Shown here piece by piece: positions 24,787-38,798 of a stretch of DNA of 64,000 nt (position 1 is its first letter; the number at the start of each line of letters is the position of its first letter). This DNA is from an uncultured Ruminococcus sp. Its GTDB lineage: Bacteria > Bacillota > Clostridia > Oscillospirales > Ruminococcaceae. The translations under genes were made by a program, and so were the position numbers. The notes beneath the pieces are model-generated. The model saw only the letters and a program-made list of their open reading frames with translations. It was not told the origin of the DNA and did no database searches. The DNA is taken from positions 1 through 64,000 of the forward strand of contig NZ_CACWPP010000009.1 of assembly GCF_902762735.1 (NCBI RefSeq). The letters run 5' to 3'.

Positions 24787-26508
24787 TCAGAAACCGAGTA
24801 TCTTCTTGAAATCTGCTTTGAGAGCAGCTTCAGTCTTTTCGGCATCAGCCCTTGTATCACCGATGGCGGTGTAGTAAGCCTTGATCTTAGGCTCAGTGCC
24901 CGAAGGTCTGATGATAACGCTCGCACCCTGCTCAAGGTTGAACGCGAGAACATCTGACTTAGGCAGGGTCAGAACGGTCTTTGCACCTGTTGCGCAGTCG
25001 GTCTGCTCGCTTGCTGCGTAGTCAGCAACAGAAACAGTCCTGAGACCGCCGATCTCCTTAGGCGCATTTGCTCTCAGACCCGCCATGATCTCCTTCATCT
25101 TCTCCATGCCGCTTGCACCCTCGCACTGGAAGGATTCCTGACTGTGCATGTAGTTGCCGTACTGCTTGTAAAGCTCTTCCCTCGCCTGAAGCAGAGTGAT
25201 GCCCTTTGTGCGGTAGAATGCTGCCATCTCGCAGATCAGCATAGATGCCACAACAGCGTCCTTGTCGCGCACGTAAGAACCTGCCAGATAGCCGTAGCTC
25301 TCCTCAAAACCGAAGATGTATCTGTCAGCCTCGTTGTCCTTTTCAAGGAAACCTATCTGCTCGCCGATGAACTTAAAGCCTGTCAGCACGTTCCTCAGCT
25401 CAACGCCGTATTCCTCAGCTATCTTGCAGCAGATGTCTGTGGTAACGATGGTCTTTACAGCAACAGGATTCTTAGGCATAGTGCCAAGCGCAGTCCTCTC
25501 CTGACAAATGTATTTCAGCAGCATAGCGCCCACTTCGTTGCCCGAGAACAGCACATAGCTGCCATCGGGTGCGGGAACAGCGATGCCCACACGGTCGCAG
25601 TCAGGGTCGGTAGCCAGCAGCAGATCGGGCTTTACCTTGTCGCAGAGTTCCAGACCCTTAGCCAGCGCCTCTCTGATCTCGGGGTTCGGGAAAGGACAGG
25701 TGGGGAAGTTGCCGTCAGGCTTCTCCTGCTCGGGAACGACAGTCACTTCCTTGATGCCGATCTTGTCGAGTATAGCGCGGACGGGCTTGTTGCCTGTGCC
25801 GTTGAGAGGTGTGTAAACTACCTTTAAGCCGCTGTCAGCCACCAGATCGGTGTGTATGCCCTGTTCAGCCACCTTGTCGAGGTACTTGTCGATAACAGAC
25901 TGATCTATGTACTCGATCATGCCGCTCTTGAGACCCTCTTCAAAGTCGATGACCTTAGCGCCGCCGAACATGGGAACATCGTTTATCTTGCCGATAACGG
26001 TGTTGGCTGCATCAAGTGTTATCTGACAGCCGTCGTCGCCGTATACCTTGTAGCCGTTGTACTTAGCGGGGTTGTGCGAAGCAGTTACCATAACGCCCGC
26101 CTGACAGCCCAGTTCCCTTACAGCCCATGACAGGCAGGGTGTAGGCATAAGTTCGGGGTATATGTAAGCCTTGATGCCGTTAGCCGCCATAACAGCCGCA
26201 GTAGCCTTTGCAAATACGTCAGACTTGATACGCGAGTCGTAGGATATGGCAACGCTGGGGTTCTTGTAAGTCTCGTTTACATAGTCAGCAAGACCCTGAG
26301 TAGCGCGTCTGATGGTGTAGATGTTCAGCCTGTAAGCACCCGCACCTATAACGCCGCGCAGACCGCCTGTACCGAATTCCAGATCTCTGTAAAAGCGGTC
26401 GAGTATAGCTTCGTCATCGCCCGCGATGGACTTCAGCTCATCCTGAAGATCGGGATCATCGACTGCTTTCTCGCACCAAAGCTGATAGAGTTCATTTTCT
26501 TTGCTCAT
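24787..26508 (-). CDS. pgcA: Phosphoglucomutase/phosphomannomutase
   Basis: 573 residues, alpha-D-phosphohexomutase family of the PgcA type. It interconverts glucose 1-phosphate and glucose 6-phosphate (some also mannose phosphates). Visible motifs are EFGTGGLRGVIG near residue 45, the phosphoserine loop VTASHNPAKYNGYK near 142, metal-binding DPDCDRVG near 305, the sugar-binding GFEESYGY near 405 and the phosphate-binding RPSGTEPK near 535. GAGGTGA precedes the ATG. It has its own promoter and would link glycogen or cellobiose phosphorolysis to glycolysis. Confidence 0.95.
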   Translation of the reverse strand: MSKENELYQLWCEKAVDDPDLQDELKSIAGDDEAILDRFYRDLEFGTGGLRGVIGAGAYRLNIYTIRRATQGLADYVNETYKNPSVAISYDSRIKSDVFAKATAAVMAANGIKAYIYPELMPTPCLSWAVRELGCQAGVMVTASHNPAKYNGYKVYGDDGCQITLDAANTVIGKINDVPMFGGAKVIDFEEGLKSGMIEYIDQSVIDKYLDKVAEQGIHTDLVADSGLKVVYTPLNGTGNKPVRAILDKIGIKEVTVVPEQEKPDGNFPTCPFPNPEIREALAKGLELCDKVKPDLLLATDPDCDRVGIAVPAPDGSYVLFSGNEVGAMLLKYICQERTALGTMPKNPVAVKTIVTTDICCKIAEEYGVELRNVLTGFKFIGEQIGFLEKDNEADRYIFGFEESYGYLAGSYVRDKDAVVASMLICEMAAFYRTKGITLLQAREELYKQYGNYMHSQESFQCEGASGMEKMKEIMAGLRANAPKEIGGLRTVSVADYAASEQTDCATGAKTVLTLPKSDVLAFNLEQGASVIIRPSGTEPKIKAYYTAIGDTRADAEKTEAALKADFKKILGF

Positions 26509-26601
26509 ATAGATTCACCTCATCAAAAAATTTGCCCGCCGCGCGAGCGAATAATGTTTCCGTAAAAGCGAAGTGCGGTTTGTGCGCACTTACACTTGTA
26601 T

Positions 26602-26629
26602 ATTATACCATATTTAGAGAATTTGGCAA
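26602..26629 (-). promoter_or_regulatory. Promoter of phosphoglucomutase
   Basis: Reading leftward, TTGCCA (26629-26624), a 16-base spacer and TATAAT (26607-26602). The divergent gap 26509-26817 holds this promoter and the one for the alpha/beta hydrolase, and nothing else that I can recognise. Confidence 0.7.
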
Positions 26630-26711
26630 GGGGGATAATAGTTTTTTAACAATTATAAACGATTACCTGCGTGATTTTTAAAATTTCCACAAAAATCAAT
26701 CAAGAATGCTC

Positions 26712-26740
26712 TTGAAAATTAGAAATATTTGTGGTATAAT
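26712..26740 (+). promoter_or_regulatory. Promoter of the alpha/beta hydrolase gene
   Basis: TTGAAA (26712-26717), a 17-base spacer and TATAAT (26735-26740), about 70 bases before the ATG at 26818. Confidence 0.8.
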
Positions 26741-26817
26741 ACTAACATCAGGGACTTTGTTCCCCGATAAAACTGACTGAACAGCATTTATCATATATGC
26801 CCGAAGGAGGAATAACT

Positions 26818-27834
26818 ATGTCAAACAGCGAATACATCACCGAAAAAAGATACTTCCCGTCAAGCGATAAGGGAAAACAGATATATTACGAGATATACAC
26901 CAAGCCCGACTTTAAGCCGAAAGCGATAGTCCAGCTGGCACACGGCATGTGCGAATATGTCCGCCGATACAGACCTTTTGCCCGCTGGCTGAACGATCAC
27001 GGCTATCTCGCGGTCGGCAACGACCATCTCGGACACGGCATGACAGCCGCAAAGCTGGCAGAAGAAAAAGACGGCATCATCGACCCCGCCAAGAATGACG
27101 AGCTGGGCTATTTCTCCGAAAACAACGGCTGGCAGCACTGCGTAGCCGATATGCACAGGCTCACCCGCATAATGAAGAAGGAATATCCCGATCTGCCATA
27201 CTTTATGTTCGCACACAGCATGGGCAGTCTGCTGGGCAGGGCTTATGTCACCCAGTACCCCGATGAACTTGACGGCGTGATATTCAGCGGCACAAGCGGT
27301 CTGCTGGGGAACGAGCCGGAGCTTCTGCTGTATCTGGAGGGTCTTAAAAAAGCGAAGGGCGACAGGTTCAGACCGCCCCTCACCGATAAGGCTATGTTTG
27401 GCAAATACGGCATCTATAACACCAAAGCGGGGCGTGACGGCGGCGGCTGGCTCAACCGCGATGCAGAAGCAGTCAAAAAGCTGGCAGATGACCCCTACTG
27501 CACTTTCAAGTTCACGGTCAACGGCTTTATAAATCTGGTCAGCGTAGAGCATTTTTCAAACCGTGACCAGTGGTTTGAGGAATACCCCAAAGAACTGCCC
27601 ACCTACCTTATATCGGGCAGTAAAGACCCCGTGGGCGACTGCGGCAAGGGCGTGCTGAAAGTCTACAATAAAATGAAGCTGTACGACTGTGACGTTGAGA
27701 TGAAGATATACAACGGCGCAAAGCATGAGGTCATAAATGAGATAAACAAGGAAGAAGTCTATGACGATGTGCTTGCCTTTTTCGAGGGCGTGCTGTCAGG
27801 CGGAAAGGGTGAGGGCGAATGTACGCCAGAATAA
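26818..27834 (+). CDS. Alpha/beta hydrolase, monoacylglycerol lipase-like
   Basis: The ATG at 26818 (MSNSEYITEKRYFPSSD) has AAGGAGG eight bases upstream; 338 residues. Hydrolase_4/lysophospholipase-type fold with HGMCEYVRRY near residue 43, GNDHLGHG near 66, the nucleophile Ser in FAHSMGS near 131, the Asp in SGSKDPVG near 265 and the His in GAKHEV near 303. No signal peptide. Such enzymes hydrolyse monoacylglycerols or lysophospholipids; the substrate is not shown here. The last 16 bases overlap comM, so the two are co-transcribed. Confidence 0.88.
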   Translation: MSNSEYITEKRYFPSSDKGKQIYYEIYTKPDFKPKAIVQLAHGMCEYVRRYRPFARWLNDHGYLAVGNDHLGHGMTAAKLAEEKDGIIDPAKNDELGYFSENNGWQHCVADMHRLTRIMKKEYPDLPYFMFAHSMGSLLGRAYVTQYPDELDGVIFSGTSGLLGNEPELLLYLEGLKKAKGDRFRPPLTDKAMFGKYGIYNTKAGRDGGGWLNRDAEAVKKLADDPYCTFKFTVNGFINLVSVEHFSNRDQWFEEYPKELPTYLISGSKDPVGDCGKGVLKVYNKMKLYDCDVEMKIYNGAKHEVINEINKEEVYDDVLAFFEGVLSGGKGEGECTPE

Positions 27835-29348
27835 ACAGTCTCGGTCTGCTGGGGCTGAATGCCTTTCCCGTGACCTGTGAGATAGAATGCTCCGAGGGCA
27901 TAGATTCTTTCGATATAGTCGGGCTGGCAGATATTTCCGTTAAAGAGAGCCGCGAGAGGATACGCTCCGCATTCCGCAGCTGCGGCATGAATTTCCCCGA
28001 AGCAAGGGTGCTTGTAAATCTCGCGCCCGCCGATGTCAAAAAGACGGGCGCAGTGCATGACCTTGCCATAGCAGTTGCCGTGCTGAGGGTCATGGGCATA
28101 TCCGATAATGAGTATATGCAGCGCTCGGCTTTTATAGGCGAGGTGGCGCTGAGCGGCGAGATAAGACCGATACAGGGCGTTCTGCCCATGACCATACTGG
28201 CTAAGGAACAGGGCATGCAGCGCATCTTCGTGCCGCTGGATAACCTGCGCGAAGCATCGGTGGTGGAGGGCATAGACTGTCTGGGTGTCGGCTCGCTGGG
28301 CGAACTGGTCTACCACCTGACGGGCAGGGCTGAGATAGTGCCCGCGCTTCCGTATAAGCCCGAAAAAGTGTCATATTTCGGCGAACTCGATTTTGCTGAC
28401 GTGCGCGGACAGACGACCGCCAAACTGGCGCTGGAAGTCGCGGCGGCGGGCGGTCATAACGTGCTTATGGTCGGCTCGCCCGGTTCGGGCAAGAGCATGC
28501 TTGCAAAGCGTATGCCGTCCATACTGCCCGCCATGACTTTTGAGGAGTCGATCGAAACTACCAAGATACATTCGGTGGCAGGACATATCGACAAAAATGC
28601 CCCGCTGATAACGGTGAGACCTTTTCGTGCGCCCCACCACACGGTCAGCACAGCAGGTCTTGCGGGCGGCGGCAGCATACCCAAGCCTGGCGAGATCTCA
28701 CTGGCGCATAACGGTCTGCTGTTTTTAGATGAAATGGCAGAATTTTCAAGGGCATCGCTGGAGATACTCCGTCAGCCCCTCGAAGACCAGCAGGTGACTA
28801 TCTCAAGGGTGTTCGGGAGCATCACTTATCCCAGCTCCTTCATGCTGATAGGCGCTATGAACCCGTGTCCCTGCGGGTATTTCGGCCATCCCACACGTAA
28901 GTGCATCTGCTCGCACAAGCAGGTGGTCAGCTACCTTAATAAAATAAGCGGACCTCTGCTGGACAGGTTCGACATACATATCGAGGCTGTCCCCGTAGAG
29001 TTCAACGACCTCGCCTCATCGCAGAAGTCCGAGCCGTCTGCCGCCATAAGGGAAAGGGTGCAGAAAGCGCGTGATATACAGAACAGGCGCTTCAAAGGCA
29101 CGGGAATAACCTGCAACGCGCGTATAACGCCCGATAAGCTCCACGAATTCTGCCCCATGACAGATGAGGCGCGGGATATGCTGGGCAAGGTGTTTGATAA
29201 GCTGGGTCTTTCGGGACGTGCATACGATAAGCTGATGAAAGTCTCGCGCACCATCGCAGACATGGATAACAGTGAGGTCATCACCGAAAAACACATTTTG
29301 CAGTCGGTGCATTATAGAAATCTTGACAGAAAATACTGGAATGAATAG
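27819..29348 (+). CDS. comM: YifB/ComM-type Mg-chelatase-like AAA+ ATPase
   Basis: 509 residues, the usual length. N-terminal ChlI-like domain (residues 1-170), AAA+ core with Walker A GSPGSGKSMLAKR near 218 and Walker B LLFLDEMAEF near 300, the cysteine-rich NPCPCGYFGHPTRKCICS near 348, and a C-terminal helical domain. ComM has been described as a helicase that assists branch migration during natural transformation. Its role in Firmicutes is not certain. The ATG lies inside the end of the hydrolase gene with AAAGGGTGAGG upstream. Confidence 0.93.
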   Translation: MYARINSLGLLGLNAFPVTCEIECSEGIDSFDIVGLADISVKESRERIRSAFRSCGMNFPEARVLVNLAPADVKKTGAVHDLAIAVAVLRVMGISDNEYMQRSAFIGEVALSGEIRPIQGVLPMTILAKEQGMQRIFVPLDNLREASVVEGIDCLGVGSLGELVYHLTGRAEIVPALPYKPEKVSYFGELDFADVRGQTTAKLALEVAAAGGHNVLMVGSPGSGKSMLAKRMPSILPAMTFEESIETTKIHSVAGHIDKNAPLITVRPFRAPHHTVSTAGLAGGGSIPKPGEISLAHNGLLFLDEMAEFSRASLEILRQPLEDQQVTISRVFGSITYPSSFMLIGAMNPCPCGYFGHPTRKCICSHKQVVSYLNKISGPLLDRFDIHIEAVPVEFNDLASSQKSEPSAAIRERVQKARDIQNRRFKGTGITCNARITPDKLHEFCPMTDEARDMLGKVFDKLGLSGRAYDKLMKVSRTIADMDNSEVITEKHILQSVHYRNLDRKYWNE

Positions 29349-29478
29349 CTGAACTTCACAGAAAATTTACAGAAAATCTTATGAATGGTAATTGTAGAAG
29401 TTTTTGGCTGACTGCAAGGCTGTTTTTGTGAAAAGCGGCGAAAATTGAAAAATGTATATTTTATAGGGCGTAAAAGTC

Positions 29479-29507
29479 TTGACAAGGGTTGCAGTATGTG
29501 ATATAAT
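29479..29507 (+). promoter_or_regulatory. Promoter of rpoB
   Basis: TTGACA (29479-29484), a 17-base spacer and an extended -10 TGATATAAT ending at 29507. The gap 29349-29681 holds this promoter and a leader of about 170 bases. I saw no riboswitch or terminator in the leader. Confidence 0.9.
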
Positions 29508-29681
29508 CTTATACTGTATCATAATGGATTTTTACGCCTGTTTTGTTGCGAAAATGCGGCAAAAACTGTGTAAGATACCCTTTCGTGAAGCGCTTTCAGG
29601 CTCTTGTCAAGTGTTTTGACGAGGACAGAAAGTAAGAAAGTTCACAGAAATTTCAAAATAAATTAAGGAGTGATCGAGCCT

Positions 29682-32600
29682 ATGGTTAATGTCAAGGACG
29701 TAAGACTTGGTAAAAACACCAGAAAAAGCTTCGCCAAGATCAACGAAGTGCTGGAAATGCCTAACCTTATCGAGGTGCAGAAGAACTCTTACCAGTGGTT
29801 TCTGGATGAGGGTCTCAAGGAGGTTTTCAGGGACGTTTCGTCGATCACAGACTACAACGGCAATCTTGAGCTGACATTTGTTGGCTACCGCTTTGACGAG
29901 AACTCAAAGTACACGATAGCTGAGTGTAAGGCGAGAGATGCAACGTATGCAGTTCCGCTGAGAGTTACCGCAAGACTTAACAATCTCGAAACAGGAGAGA
30001 TCAAGGAGTCGGAAGTGTTTATGGGCGAGTTCCCGAAGATGACCGACAGCGGTACATTCGTCATCAACGGCGCTGAGCGTGTCATAGTATCTCAGCTGGT
30101 GCGTTCACCGGGCGTTTACTATGCTTTTGACAAGGATAAAACAGGTAAGGATCTGTTCAAGACCACCGTTATCCCTAACAGAGGCGCGTGGCTCGAATAC
30201 GAGATGGACTCGAACGATGTCGTTTATGTCCGTATAGATAAGAACAGAAAGATACCGATAACTACATTTATAAGAGCGCTGGGCTTCGGCACAAATGAGG
30301 AGATCGAAGCTACTTTCGGCGTTGATGAGCGCCTGACTCAGACCATCATGCAGAAAGACCAGACCGCTAACCGCGAAGAAGCTCTGTTGCAGGTATATCA
30401 GAAGCTCCGTCCGGGCGAGCCTCCTACGGTAGAGTCCTCCGAAACTCACCTGAACAACCTGTTCTTCGATGCCAAGAGATATGACCTGTCAAGGTTCGGC
30501 CGCTACAAGTATAACAAGAAGCTGGGCGTGGGTTCCCGTCTTGTCGGTCATAAGCTGACAAGGGCAGTCGTTGCTCCGATGACAGGCGAAGTTCTGGCGG
30601 AAGAGGGCGACCTTATCACCTATGAGAAGGCTATGGAGATCGAGACTGCGGGCGTTAAGGAAGCATTCGTTTCTGTCGAGGTCAAGGAGTATGAGACCGC
30701 TCCCACAGGCGAGACCGTCACAAGAATGGTGGATAAGGAAGTCAAGATCATAGGCAGCGGCATGGTGGATATGCAGGCTTATGTTGACTTTGACCCCGCT
30801 GAGTGCGGCATCAATGAAAAGGTAAGTTTCGCAGTGCTCAAAGAGATACTGGAAAGCACCGACGATGAGGAAGAGCTGAAAGAAACCATCAGGACAAGAG
30901 CTGATGAGCTTGTTCCAAAGCATATCGTCATAGACGACATCGTGGCTACCGTTTCCTATTTCCTCAACCTCTGCGACGGTGTCGGCACAGTGGACGACAT
31001 CGACCATCTGGGCAACAGACGTATCCGTTCGGTAGGTGAACTGCTCCAGAACCAGTTCCGCATCGGCTTCACCAGAATGGAAAGAGTTATCCGCGAAAGA
31101 ATGAATATCCAGTCGCAGGACAGCGAAGTTGTCACACCTGCGGCACTTATAAATATCAGACCCATCACTGCGGCGATAAGAGAGTTCTTCGGTTCATCTC
31201 CTCTGTCACAGTTCATGGATCAGAATAACCCCCTTGCTGAGCTGACTCACAAGAGAAGACTTTCAGCACTGGGTCCCGGCGGTCTGTCGAGAGACAGAGC
31301 GGGATTTGAGGTTCGTGACGTTCACTACACTCACTACGGCAGAATGTGCCCCATAGAGACCCCCGAAGGTCCTAACATCGGTCTGATCTCCTATCTGGCA
31401 TCATTCGCAAGAATAAATAAATACGGCTTTATCGAAGCTCCTTACAGAAGGGTCGATAAAGAAACGGGCGTTGTCACCAACGAGGTCGTTTATATGACCG
31501 CTGACGTTGAGGATAACTTCATGGTAGCACAGGCTAACGAACCCCTGACCGAAGACCACAAGTTCGCAAGGGCTAAGGTAAACGGCAGATACAGAGACCA
31601 GATCCTCGAGATCGAGCGCGAGAAGATCGACTTCATGGACGTTTCGCCTAAGATGGTCGTTTCCGTTGCGACTGCCTGCATACCGTTCCTCGAGAACGAT
31701 GATGCGAACCGCGCACTGATGGGATCGAACATGCAGAGACAGGCTGTGCCGCTGCTCAAGACCGAGTCGCCTATCGTTGGTACAGGTATGGAGTACAAGG
31801 CTTGTATCGACTCGGGCGTTGCTGCTGTCTCCACTAAGGCAGGCGTTGTCGAGAGCGTTGACGCTGATAAGATAGTTGTCCGCGAGGACGACGGCAATAT
31901 GCATACCTACGAGCTGACCAAGTTCAAAAGGTCGAACGCGGGTACCTGCACCAACCAGAGACCTATCGTTGATAAGGGCGAGCGCATCGAGGCTCATCAG
32001 ATCATCGGCGACGGTCCCGCAACTTCAAATGGTGAGCTTTCACTGGGCAAGAACGCACTGATAGGCTTTATGACCTGGGAAGGCTATAACTACGAGGACG
32101 CTGTTCTGCTGAACGAGAACCTTGTAAAGCAGGATAAGTATACCTCCATACACATCGAAGATCTGGAGACAGAAGCAAGAGACACCAAGCTGGGACCCGA
32201 GGAGATCACAAGGGATATACCCAACGTAGGTGAGGACGCACTCAAAGATCTGGACGAGAACGGTATAATCAGGATCGGCGCTGAGGTAAGATCGGGCGAC
32301 ATCCTGGTAGGTAAGGTAACGCCTAAGGGCGAGACCGAGCTGACTGCCGAAGAAAGACTGCTGAGAGCTATCTTCGGTGAGAAGGCAAGAGAAGTAAGAG
32401 ATAATTCACTGAAAGTGCCCCACGGTGCTGCGGGTACTATAATAGAAGTCAGGGTGTTCACGCGCGAAAACTGTGATGAGCTTTCACCGGGCGTAAATAT
32501 GCTGGTAAGATGCTATATCGCACAGAAGAGAAAGATCTCTGTGGGCGATAAGATGGCGGGTCGTCACGGTAATAAGGGTGTCGTTTCAAGAATACTCCCG

Positions 32601-33593
32601 CAGGAGGATATGCCTTTCCTCGAGGACGGTACTCCTCTTGACATCTGCCTGAACCCTCTGGGCGTGCCTTCACGTATGAATATCGGTCAGGTTCTGGAAG
32701 TTCATCTGGGTATGGCTGCTAAGGCACTTGGCTGGAAGATAATGACTCCCGTATTCGACGGTGCGCACGAGGCTGACATTCGCGAGTGCTTCAAAATGGC
32801 ACAGCAGAACTACCTCGAGCATAAGGACGATGATTTTGAGATCCACCCGATGGACGAGGTCATCAACCCCAATGCACTGAGCATGAGCGAGGACGGCAAG
32901 TTCACCGTTTACGACGGCAGAACAGGCGAGAAATTCGATAACCGCGTTACCGTCGGCTACATGTACTACCTCAAACTCCACCACCTAGTTGATGATAAGA
33001 TCCACGCTCGTTCCGTTGGTCCTTACTCACTGGTAACACAGCAGCCTCTGGGCGGTAAAGCTCAGTTCGGCGGTCAGCGTTTCGGTGAGATGGAAGTTTG
33101 GGCGCTGGAAGCATACGGCGCGGCTTATACTCTTCAGGAGATACTCACTGTCAAGTCGGACGACCTGAACGGACGTGTCAAGACCTACGAGGCTATCGTG
33201 AAGGGTCAGAACGTTCCTAATCCGGGCGTTCCCGAGGCGTTCAAGGTGCTTATCAAGGAGCTTCAGTCTCTCTGCCTTGATATTAAGGTACTGAACATCA
33301 ACAACGAGGAGATCGACCTCAAGCAGAAGTTTGATGACGACGACGATCTCATTCCTACACACTACGCTGACGACAATACCAAGATGTCGGCTGAGAGCGA
33401 GGACTTCCATGACGGTTTCGGCGCTGAGGACGAGAACGGCACTTCCGAGCTGGAAAGCGGTGATCTTGACGATTACGGCAGCAGCGGTGATGACGACTAC
33501 AACTACGGCGACAGCAGCAGTGACGATGATGACGATTATCTGCACGACAGCTACACAGGCGACGTTGAAGATGATGATGACCTGTTTGAATAA
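29682..33593 (+). CDS. rpoB: RNA polymerase beta subunit with an acidic C-terminal tail
   Basis: The ATG at 29682 ([17 protein letters not shown]) is chosen, with AAGGAG 11 bases upstream; 1303 residues. Beta subunit of RNA polymerase. The rifampicin-binding region reads [26 protein letters not shown], here quoted only by its span near residues 512-537, and [12 protein letters not shown] is in the DPBB catalytic region. After the normal C-terminal motif ([12 protein letters not shown]) an extra tail of about 87 residues follows, roughly 40 percent Asp and Glu, with runs such as DDDDD and EDDDD. It is not preceded by rplJL; comM is upstream. Confidence 0.97.
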   Translation: MVNVKDVRLGKNTRKSFAKINEVLEMPNLIEVQKNSYQWFLDEGLKEVFRDVSSITDYNGNLELTFVGYRFDENSKYTIAECKARDATYAVPLRVTARLNNLETGEIKESEVFMGEFPKMTDSGTFVINGAERVIVSQLVRSPGVYYAFDKDKTGKDLFKTTVIPNRGAWLEYEMDSNDVVYVRIDKNRKIPITTFIRALGFGTNEEIEATFGVDERLTQTIMQKDQTANREEALLQVYQKLRPGEPPTVESSETHLNNLFFDAKRYDLSRFGRYKYNKKLGVGSRLVGHKLTRAVVAPMTGEVLAEEGDLITYEKAMEIETAGVKEAFVSVEVKEYETAPTGETVTRMVDKEVKIIGSGMVDMQAYVDFDPAECGINEKVSFAVLKEILESTDDEEELKETIRTRADELVPKHIVIDDIVATVSYFLNLCDGVGTVDDIDHLGNRRIRSVGELLQNQFRIGFTRMERVIRERMNIQSQDSEVVTPAALINIRPITAAIREFFGSSPLSQFMDQNNPLAELTHKRRLSALGPGGLSRDRAGFEVRDVHYTHYGRMCPIETPEGPNIGLISYLASFARINKYGFIEAPYRRVDKETGVVTNEVVYMTADVEDNFMVAQANEPLTEDHKFARAKVNGRYRDQILEIEREKIDFMDVSPKMVVSVATACIPFLENDDANRALMGSNMQRQAVPLLKTESPIVGTGMEYKACIDSGVAAVSTKAGVVESVDADKIVVREDDGNMHTYELTKFKRSNAGTCTNQRPIVDKGERIEAHQIIGDGPATSNGELSLGKNALIGFMTWEGYNYEDAVLLNENLVKQDKYTSIHIEDLETEARDTKLGPEEITRDIPNVGEDALKDLDENGIIRIGAEVRSGDILVGKVTPKGETELTAEERLLRAIFGEKAREVRDNSLKVPHGAAGTIIEVRVFTRENCDELSPGVNMLVRCYIAQKRKISVGDKMAGRHGNKGVVSRILPQEDMPFLEDGTPLDICLNPLGVPSRMNIGQVLEVHLGMAAKALGWKIMTPVFDGAHEADIRECFKMAQQNYLEHKDDDFEIHPMDEVINPNALSMSEDGKFTVYDGRTGEKFDNRVTVGYMYYLKLHHLVDDKIHARSVGPYSLVTQQPLGGKAQFGGQRFGEMEVWALEAYGAAYTLQEILTVKSDDLNGRVKTYEAIVKGQNVPNPGVPEAFKVLIKELQSLCLDIKVLNINNEEIDLKQKFDDDDDLIPTHYADDNTKMSAESEDFHDGFGAEDENGTSELESGDLDDYGSSGDDDYNYGDSSSDDDDDYLHDSYTGDVEDDDDLFE

Positions 33594-33659
33594 GCAGGTG
33601 GATAAACAGGGCTGACAAAAAGCCTGCAAAACAAAAGATCAGGGAAGAAGAGGCAGTCA

Positions 33660-33704
33660 GCGCCCGCTGACGGCGCTGCGCTTCTTACCTCTTACTTCTG
33701 AACT
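33660..33704 (+). promoter_or_regulatory. Hairpin in the rpoB-rpoC gap
   Basis: In the 140-base gap, AGCGCC and GGCGCT (33659-33678 region) pair around CGCTGAC, with further pairing of an AAGAAG/CTTCTT outer part. It has no T-run, so it is more likely an mRNA processing or attenuation structure than a terminator. Confidence 0.35.
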
Positions 33705-33733
33705 TCTAACTATTTAAGGAAGGGGTATCGCTG

Positions 33734-37318
<3,585 letters not shown>

Positions 37319-37325
37319 AAAAATC

Positions 37326-37354
37326 GCTCCCTCGCTCATGCGGGGGAGCTTTTT
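37326..37354 (+). terminator. Terminator of rpoBC
   Basis: GCTCCCTCGC pairs with GCGGGGGAGC around TCAT, then TTTTT, seven bases after the rpoC stop. Confidence 0.85.
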
Positions 37355-37400
37355 GCTGTGATCTCTCACATCTGCAAAATGCCGTAACTTATAAGAAACT

Positions 37401-37495
37401 CCCAATTTTGATGTGTATTGCCGATGATACAAAATGGCTGTTCTTTCGTATTGTTCCCCGCCTTCGGAGGGGGAACAATACACAACCAAATTGGG
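37401..37495. mobile_element. MITE-like element, family B, copy 2
   Basis: 95 bp, nearly identical to 20812-20907. The flanks 37389-37400 (TTATAAGAAACT) and 37496-37507 (ATATAAGAAAGT) match at 10 of 12 bases, consistent with a target-site duplication. It sits between the rpoC terminator and the rpsL promoter and does not disturb either. The rest of the gap 37319-37671 shows only those signals. Confidence 0.88.
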
Positions 37496-37586
37496 ATATA
37501 AGAAAGTAAAACAGTAGATAATGTACACCCCGTCAGCAAGTTGAATGCGCAGATTTGTGTGAAGTGTCAAAATTATGCCGATATGC

Positions 37587-37615
37587 TTGACATATCGTAA
37601 GAAAGGGTGTATAAT
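37587..37615 (+). promoter_or_regulatory. Promoter of rpsL
   Basis: TTGACA (37587-37592), a 17-base spacer and TATAAT (37610-37615), 57 bases before the ATG. Confidence 0.9.
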
Positions 37616-37671
37616 AGGCAAGTACGCTGACAATAGGCTCAGTGTAACTATTTGATGAAAGGAGAGAAATC

Positions 37672-38097
37672 ATGCCAACCTTTAACCAGTTAGTAAGAAA
37701 GGGCAGAAATGTACTTGCAGACAAGTCCACAGCTCCTGCACTTCAGAAGGGCTTCAATGCCAAGAAGAAGAGAGTGATCGATCAGAGCTGTCCTCAGAAG
37801 AGAGGCGTTTGCACCGTTGTAAGAACCGCTACTCCTAAGAAGCCTAACTCAGCAATGAGAAAGGTAGCCAGAGTTAAGCTGACCAACGGCTACGAGGTAA
37901 CTGCATACATTCCCGGCATCGGTCACAACCTTCAGGAACACTCTGTTGTTCTCATCAGAGGCGGAAGAGTTAAGGACCTCCCTGGTGTAAGATACCACAT
38001 CATCCGCGGTACTCTCGATGCACAGGGCGTTGCCAAGAGAATGCAGGCAAGATCCAAGTACGGCGCTAAGAGACCTAAGGCAGGCGCTGCCAAGTAA
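37672..38097 (+). CDS. rpsL: Ribosomal protein S12
   Basis: 141 residues, small-subunit protein at the decoding centre. The conserved [17 protein letters not shown] and [23 protein letters not shown] segments are intact, with Lys in TPKKPNS at the streptomycin-resistance position. AAAGGAG precedes the ATG. It starts the str operon (rpsL, rpsG, fusA). The L7Ae-like gene that often sits between rpoC and rpsL in Firmicutes is absent. Confidence 0.97.
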   Translation: MPTFNQLVRKGRNVLADKSTAPALQKGFNAKKKRVIDQSCPQKRGVCTVVRTATPKKPNSAMRKVARVKLTNGYEVTAYIPGIGHNLQEHSVVLIRGGRVKDLPGVRYHIIRGTLDAQGVAKRMQARSKYGAKRPKAGAAK

Positions 38098-38235
38098 GCT
38101 CACGGCTTGCAAGTGACGGGACAAGCTCCCGCAAAACATCAAAGGAATAACTCATTGCCGCTATAAAAAGCGGAGACCACAGTTTTAGTGGAGTGATTAA
38201 TATATATTAAGTAGCTCTGCATGGAACTGACGGGG

Positions 38236-38262
38236 CTGTGACGCGGTAAAACGTGGTCACAG
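38236..38262 (+). promoter_or_regulatory. Hairpin in the rpsL-rpsG gap (possible S7 control site)
   Basis: CTGTGAC (38236-38242) and GTCACAG (38256-38262) enclose 13 bases. The gap between the two genes is 209 bases, which is long for an operon. In E. coli S7 represses translation by binding the rpsL-rpsG spacer; a similar role here is an inference only. Confidence 0.35.
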
Positions 38263-38306
38263 AGCGAGTACCTATGAATTCATTATTTGTGAAGGAGGGA
38301 ATTAAA

Positions 38307-38777
38307 GTGCCAAGAAGAGGTAGAGTTACTAAGAGAGATGTGCTCCAGGATCCTGTATACAACAGCAAGCTGGTAACACGTCTGGTAAACAACATCATGC
38401 TCGACGGTAAGAAGGGTGTTGCCCAGAAGATCGTTTACGGAGCATTCGAGATCGTAGAGGAAAAGACAGGTCGTCCTGCACTCGAGGTCTTTGAAGAGGC
38501 TATGAACAATATCATGCCTGAGCTGGAGGTAAAGGCTCGCCGTGTCGGCGGTGCTACCTATCAGGTGCCTATGGAGGTTAGACCTGACAGAAGACAGACT
38601 CTGGGTCTGAGATGGATAACCAAGTATTCTCGTGAAAGACACGAAGATACCATGAAGGAAAAGCTGGCAGCTGAGATCCTCGACGCTCTTAACGGTGTTG
38701 GCGGTTCATGCAAGAAGCGTGACGACACACACAAGATGGCTGAAGCTAACAAGGCTTTCGCTCATTACAGATGGTAA
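38307..38777 (+). CDS. rpsG: Ribosomal protein S7
   Basis: The GTG at 38307 ([16 protein letters not shown]) has GAAGGAGGG eight bases upstream and gives 156 residues, the standard length; an upstream in-frame ATG would add a non-homologous 18 residues. S7 starts assembly of the small-subunit head and contacts the E site. Conserved segments are VARLVNN-type [29 protein letters not shown] and [10 protein letters not shown]. Confidence 0.96.
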   Translation: MPRRGRVTKRDVLQDPVYNSKLVTRLVNNIMLDGKKGVAQKIVYGAFEIVEEKTGRPALEVFEEAMNNIMPELEVKARRVGGATYQVPMEVRPDRRQTLGLRWITKYSRERHEDTMKEKLAAEILDALNGVGGSCKKRDDTHKMAEANKAFAHYRW

Positions 38778-38798
38778 GAGTATAGAGGAGGATAAATC

